Below are positions 60,401-64,000 of a DNA stretch of 64,000 bases, one piece after another (the stretch's first letter is position 1; every line of letters starts with the position of its first letter). This DNA comes from Argentina anserina. Lineage: Eukaryota; Streptophyta; Magnoliopsida; Rosales; Rosaceae. Location: assembly GCF_933775445.1 (NCBI RefSeq), contig NW_026089532.1, positions 186,001 to 250,000 of the forward strand. Direction: 5' to 3'. Under the pieces are notes generated by a model. That model saw nothing but the letters and a program-made list of their open reading frames with translations. It was not told the DNA's origin and searched no databases. A program made the translations under genes and the position numbers.

Positions 60401-63400
60401 TCAAACTGAGTATCTTTACATCGTTTGCGTATCTTTACTATTCCAATTGTGTATCTTTTCATTTCTCGGTTGAGTATCTTTCTGTAAGGCTTCTGATGCG
60501 AGTTTCTATTGTATTTGAGAGTTTTGCAAGTGTGGGAGTGTGTTTCTTTCAAACTGAGTATCTTTACATCGTTTGCGTATCTTTACTATTCCAATTGTGT
60601 ATCTTTACATCGTTTGCGTATCTTTACTATTCCAATTGTGTATCTTTACATCGTTTGCGTATCTTTACTATTCCAATTGTGTATCTTTTCATTTCTCGTT
60701 TGAGTATCTTTCTGTAAGGCTTCTGATGCGAGTTTCTATTGAATTTGAGAGTTTTGCAAATGTGGGAGTGTGTTTCTTTCAAACTGAGTATATTTACATC
60801 GTTTGCGTATCTTTACTATTCCAATTGTGTATCTTTTCATTTCTCGTTTGAGTATCTTTCTGTAAGGCTTCTGATGCGAGTTTCTATTGTATTTGAGATT
60901 TTTGCAAGTGTGGGAGTGTGTTTCTTTCAAACTGAGTATCTTTACATCGTTTGCGTATCTTTACTATTCCAATTGTGTATCTTTACATCGTTTGCGTATC
61001 TTTACTATTCCAATTGTGTATCTTTTCATTTCTCGTTTGAGTATCTTTCTGTAAGGCTTCTGATGCGAGTTTCTATTGTATTTGAGAGTTTTGCAAGTGT
61101 GGGAGTGTGTTTCTTTCAAACTGAGTATCTTTACATCGTTTGCGTATCTTTACTATTCCAATTGTGTATCTTTACATCGTTTGCGTCTCTTTACTATTCC
61201 AATTGTGTATCTTTTCATTTCTCGTTTGAGTATCTTTCTGTAAGGCTTCTGATGCTAGTTTCTATTGTATTTGAGAGTTTTGCAAGTATGGGAGTGTGTT
61301 TCTTTCAAACTGAGTATCTTTACATCGTTTGCGTCTCTTTACTATTCCAATTGTGTATCTTTACATCGTTTGCGTATCTTTACTATTCCAATTGTGTATC
61401 TATTCATTTCTCGTTTGAGTATCTTTCTGTAAGGCTTTCTGATGCGAGTTTCTATTGAATTTGAGAGTTTTGCAAGTGTGGGAGTGTGTTTCTTTCAAAC
61501 TGAGTATCTTTACATCGTTTGCGTATCTTTACTATTCCAATTGTGTATCTTTACATCGTTTGCGTATCTTTACTATTCCAATTGTGTATCTTTTCATTTC
61601 TCGTTTGAGTATCTTTCTGTAAGGCTTCTGATGCGAGTTTCTATTGTATTTGAGAGTTTTGCAAGTGTGGGAGTGTGTTTCTTTCAAACTGAGTATCTTT
61701 ACATCGTTTGCGTGTCTTTACTATTCCAATTGTGTATCTTTTCATTTCTCGTTTTAGTATCTTTCTGTAAGGCTTGCTGATGCGAGTTTCTATTGAATTT
61801 GAGAGTTTTGCAATTGTGGGAGCGTGTTTCTTTCAAACTGAGTATCTTTACATCGTTTGCGTATCTTTACTATTCCAATTGTGTATCTTTACATCGTTTG
61901 CGTGTCTTTACTATTCCAATTGTGTATCTTTTCATTTCTCGTTTGAGTATCTTTCTGTAAGGCTTCTGATGCTAGTTTCTATTGTATTTGAGAGTTTTGC
62001 AAGTATGGGAGTGTGTTTCTTTCAAACTGAGTATCTTTACATCGTTCGCGTCTCATTACTATTCCAATTGTGTATCTTTTCATTTCTCGTTTGAGTATCT
62101 TTCTGTAAGGCTTTCTGATGCGAGTTTCTATTGAATTTGAGAGTTTTGCAAGTGTGGGAGTGTGTTTCTTTCAAACTGAGTATCTTTACATTGTTTGCGT
62201 ATCTTTACTATTCCAATTGTGTATCTTTACATCGTTTGCGTATCTTTACTATTCCAATTGTGTATCTTTTTATTTCTCGTTTGAGTATCTTTCTGTAAGG
62301 CTTCTGATGCGAGTTTCTATTGTATTTGAGAGTTTTGCAAGTGTGGGAGTGTGTTTCTTTCAAACTGAGTATCTTTACATCGTTTGCGTATCTTTACTAT
62401 TCCAATTGTGTATCTTTACATCGTTTGCGTCTCTTTACTATTCCAATTGTGTATCTTTTCATTTCTCGTTTGAGTATCTTTCTGTAAGGCTTCTGATGCT
62501 AGTTTCTATTGTATTTGAGAGTTTTGCAAGTATGGGAGTGTGTTTCTTTCAAACTGAGTATCTTTACATCGTTTGCGTCTCTTTACTATTCCAATTGTGT
62601 ATCTTTACATCGTTTGCGTCTCTTTACTATTCCAATTGTGTATCTTTTCATTTCTCGTTTGAGTATCTTTCTGTAAGGCTTTCTGATGCGAGTTTCTATT
62701 GAATTTGAGAGTTTTGCAAGTGTGGGAGTGTGTTTCTTTCAAACTGAGTATCTTTACATCGTTTGCGTCTCTTTACTATTCCAATTGTGTATCTTTACAT
62801 CGTTTGCGTCTCTTTACTATTCCAATTGTGTATCTTTTCATTTCTCGTTTGAGTATCTTTCTGTAAGGCTTTCTGATGCGAGTTTCTATTGAATTTGAGA
62901 GTTTTGCAAGTGTGGGAGTGTGTTTCTTTCAAACTGAGTATCTTTACATCGTTTGCGTATCTTTACTATTCCAATTGTGTATCTATTCATTTCTCGTTTG
63001 AGTATCTTTCTGTAAGGCTTTCTGATGCGAGTTTCTATTGAATTTGAGAGTTTTGCAAGTGTGGGAGTGTGTTTCTTTCAAACTGAGTATCTTTACATAG
63101 TTTGCGTATCTTTACTATTCCAATTGTGTATCTTTACATCGTTTGCGTATCTTTACTATTCCAATTGTGTATCTTTTTATTTCTCGTTTGAGTATCTTTC
63201 TGTAAGGCTTCTGATGCGAGTTTCTATTGTATTTGAGAGTTTTGCAAGTGTGGGAGTGTGTTTCTTTCAAACTGAGTATCTTTACATCGTTTGCGTATCT
63301 TTACTATTCCAATTGTGTATCTTTACATCGTTTGCGTATCTTTACTATTCCAATTGTGTATCTTTTCATTTCTCGTTTGAGTATCTTTCTGTAAGGCTTT

Positions 63401-64000
63401 CTGATGCGAGTTTCTATTGAATTTGAGAGTTTTGCAAGTGTGGGAGTGTGTTTCTTTCAAACTGAGTATCTTTACATCGTTTGCGTATCTTTACTATTCC
63501 AATTGTGTATCTTTTCATTTCTCGGTTGAGTATCTTTCTGTAAGGCTTCTGATGCGAGTTTCTATTGTATTTGAGAGTTTTGCAAGTGTGGGAGTGTGTT
63601 TCTTTCAAACTGAGTATCTTTACATCGTTTGCGTATCTTTACTATTCCAATTGTGTATCTTTACATCGTTTGCGTATCTTTACTATTCCAATTGTGTATC
63701 TTTACATCGTTTGCGTATCTTTACTATTCCAATTGTGTATCTTTTCATTTCTCGTTTGAGTATCTTTCTGTAAGGCTTCTGATGCGAGTTTCTATTGAAT
63801 TTGAGAGTTTTGCAAATGTGGGAGTGTGTTTCTTTCAAACTGAGTATATTTACATCGTTTGCGTATCTTTACTATTCCAATTGTGTATCTTTTCATTTCT
63901 CGGTTGAGTATCTTTCTGTAAGGCTTCTGATGCGAGTTTCTATTGTATTTGAGATTTTTGCAAGTGTGGGAGTGTGTTTCTTTCAAACTGAGTATCTTTA
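57458..64000 (+). repeat. Satellite DNA array, right block
   Basis: The same satellite family resumes in the same orientation as on the left, entering inside block 4 of a monomer. It runs off the right edge. It differs from the left core by frequent GATGCTAG heads, GCGTCTC and GCGTGTC modules, GCAAGTATGGGAG, GGGAGCGTG, TTTTTATTTCTC and CTATTCATTTC. Three-module (230-bp) monomers occur near 58.2, 60.5 and 63.6 kb. No genes are visible. Confidence 0.96.
58605..64000 (+). repeat. Higher-order repeat: 3056-bp period, about 1.8 copies
   Basis: Segment 58605-60944 matches 61661-64000 at an offset of 3056 bp, with few differences (for example GCGTCTC near 60269 versus GCGTATC 3056 bp later, and CTCGTTTGAG near 60844 versus CTCGGTTGAG). 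Shared tags include GGCTTGCTGATG (58717 and 61773), TCGCGTCTCATTAC and CTATTCATTTC. A related monomer with GCAAATGTGGGAG and GTATATTTAC is at about 58430, 60730 and 63786, so part of the unit also repeats at 2299 bp. The second copy reaches the window edge. Confidence 0.88.

Noticed and set aside
1..64000. CENP-B box or telomere-type repeats in the satellite
   Set aside because: I found no convincing match to either when reading the monomer variants.

Overview
The window is plant heterochromatin: a long tandem satellite array interrupted by one nearly full-length, minus-strand Ty3/gypsy retrotransposon of the Athila lineage. No host gene, tRNA or rRNA gene is visible. A flowering plant is indicated by the Athila-type polyprotein, by a primer-binding site matching the 3' end of plant tRNA-Asp, and by the array structure, which resembles centromeric or pericentromeric repeats. 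The species cannot be named from the sequence.

Positions 1-44826 and 57458-64000 are one satellite family, all in the same orientation. The basic monomer is 148 bp: a 63-bp 'head', then four blocks of 19, 22, 23 and 21 bp that each begin GTATCTT. Blocks 1 and 2 together form a 41-bp module present once (148 bp), twice (189 bp), three times (230 bp) or, in one case, four times (about 271 bp). A +1 T variant gives 149 and 190 bp. Monomers are arranged in several higher-order repeats (HORs): a 2065-bp 12-mer (1018-6465), a 1959-bp 11-mer (15231-20179), a looser ~2.4-3.9 kb family (22.5-39.4 kb), a 1134-bp 6-mer (41.0-43.1 kb) and a 3056-bp repeat right of the element (58.6-64.0 kb). Many open frames up to 338 codons cross the satellite. 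They are a by-product of stop-poor, 189-bp (63-codon) monomers and are not annotated as genes.

Positions 44825-57457 are the retrotransposon. Read on the minus strand, the order is: 5' LTR (57457-55270), tRNA-Asp primer-binding site (55267-55248), leader, a single intact gag-pol frame (54494-48930), a non-coding post-pol region without an env-like frame, a polypurine tract, and the 3' LTR (47193-45006). The LTRs are 2188 bp, run TG...CA, and I found four differences between them, so the insertion is very young. The polyprotein has Gag, a CCHC knuckle, protease, reverse transcriptase, RNase H and integrase in the usual Ty3/gypsy order, with catalytic residues present. It looks capable of encoding its own retrotransposition.

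The most unusual feature is the left end. The 3' LTR does not abut satellite; it is followed by a second primer-binding site and about 160 bp of leader before the satellite resumes at 44826. No target-site duplication is present and about 50 bp of satellite is missing across the insertion. This looks like the remnant of a tandem LTR-internal-LTR-internal arrangement, or a recombination product, rather than a simple integration.
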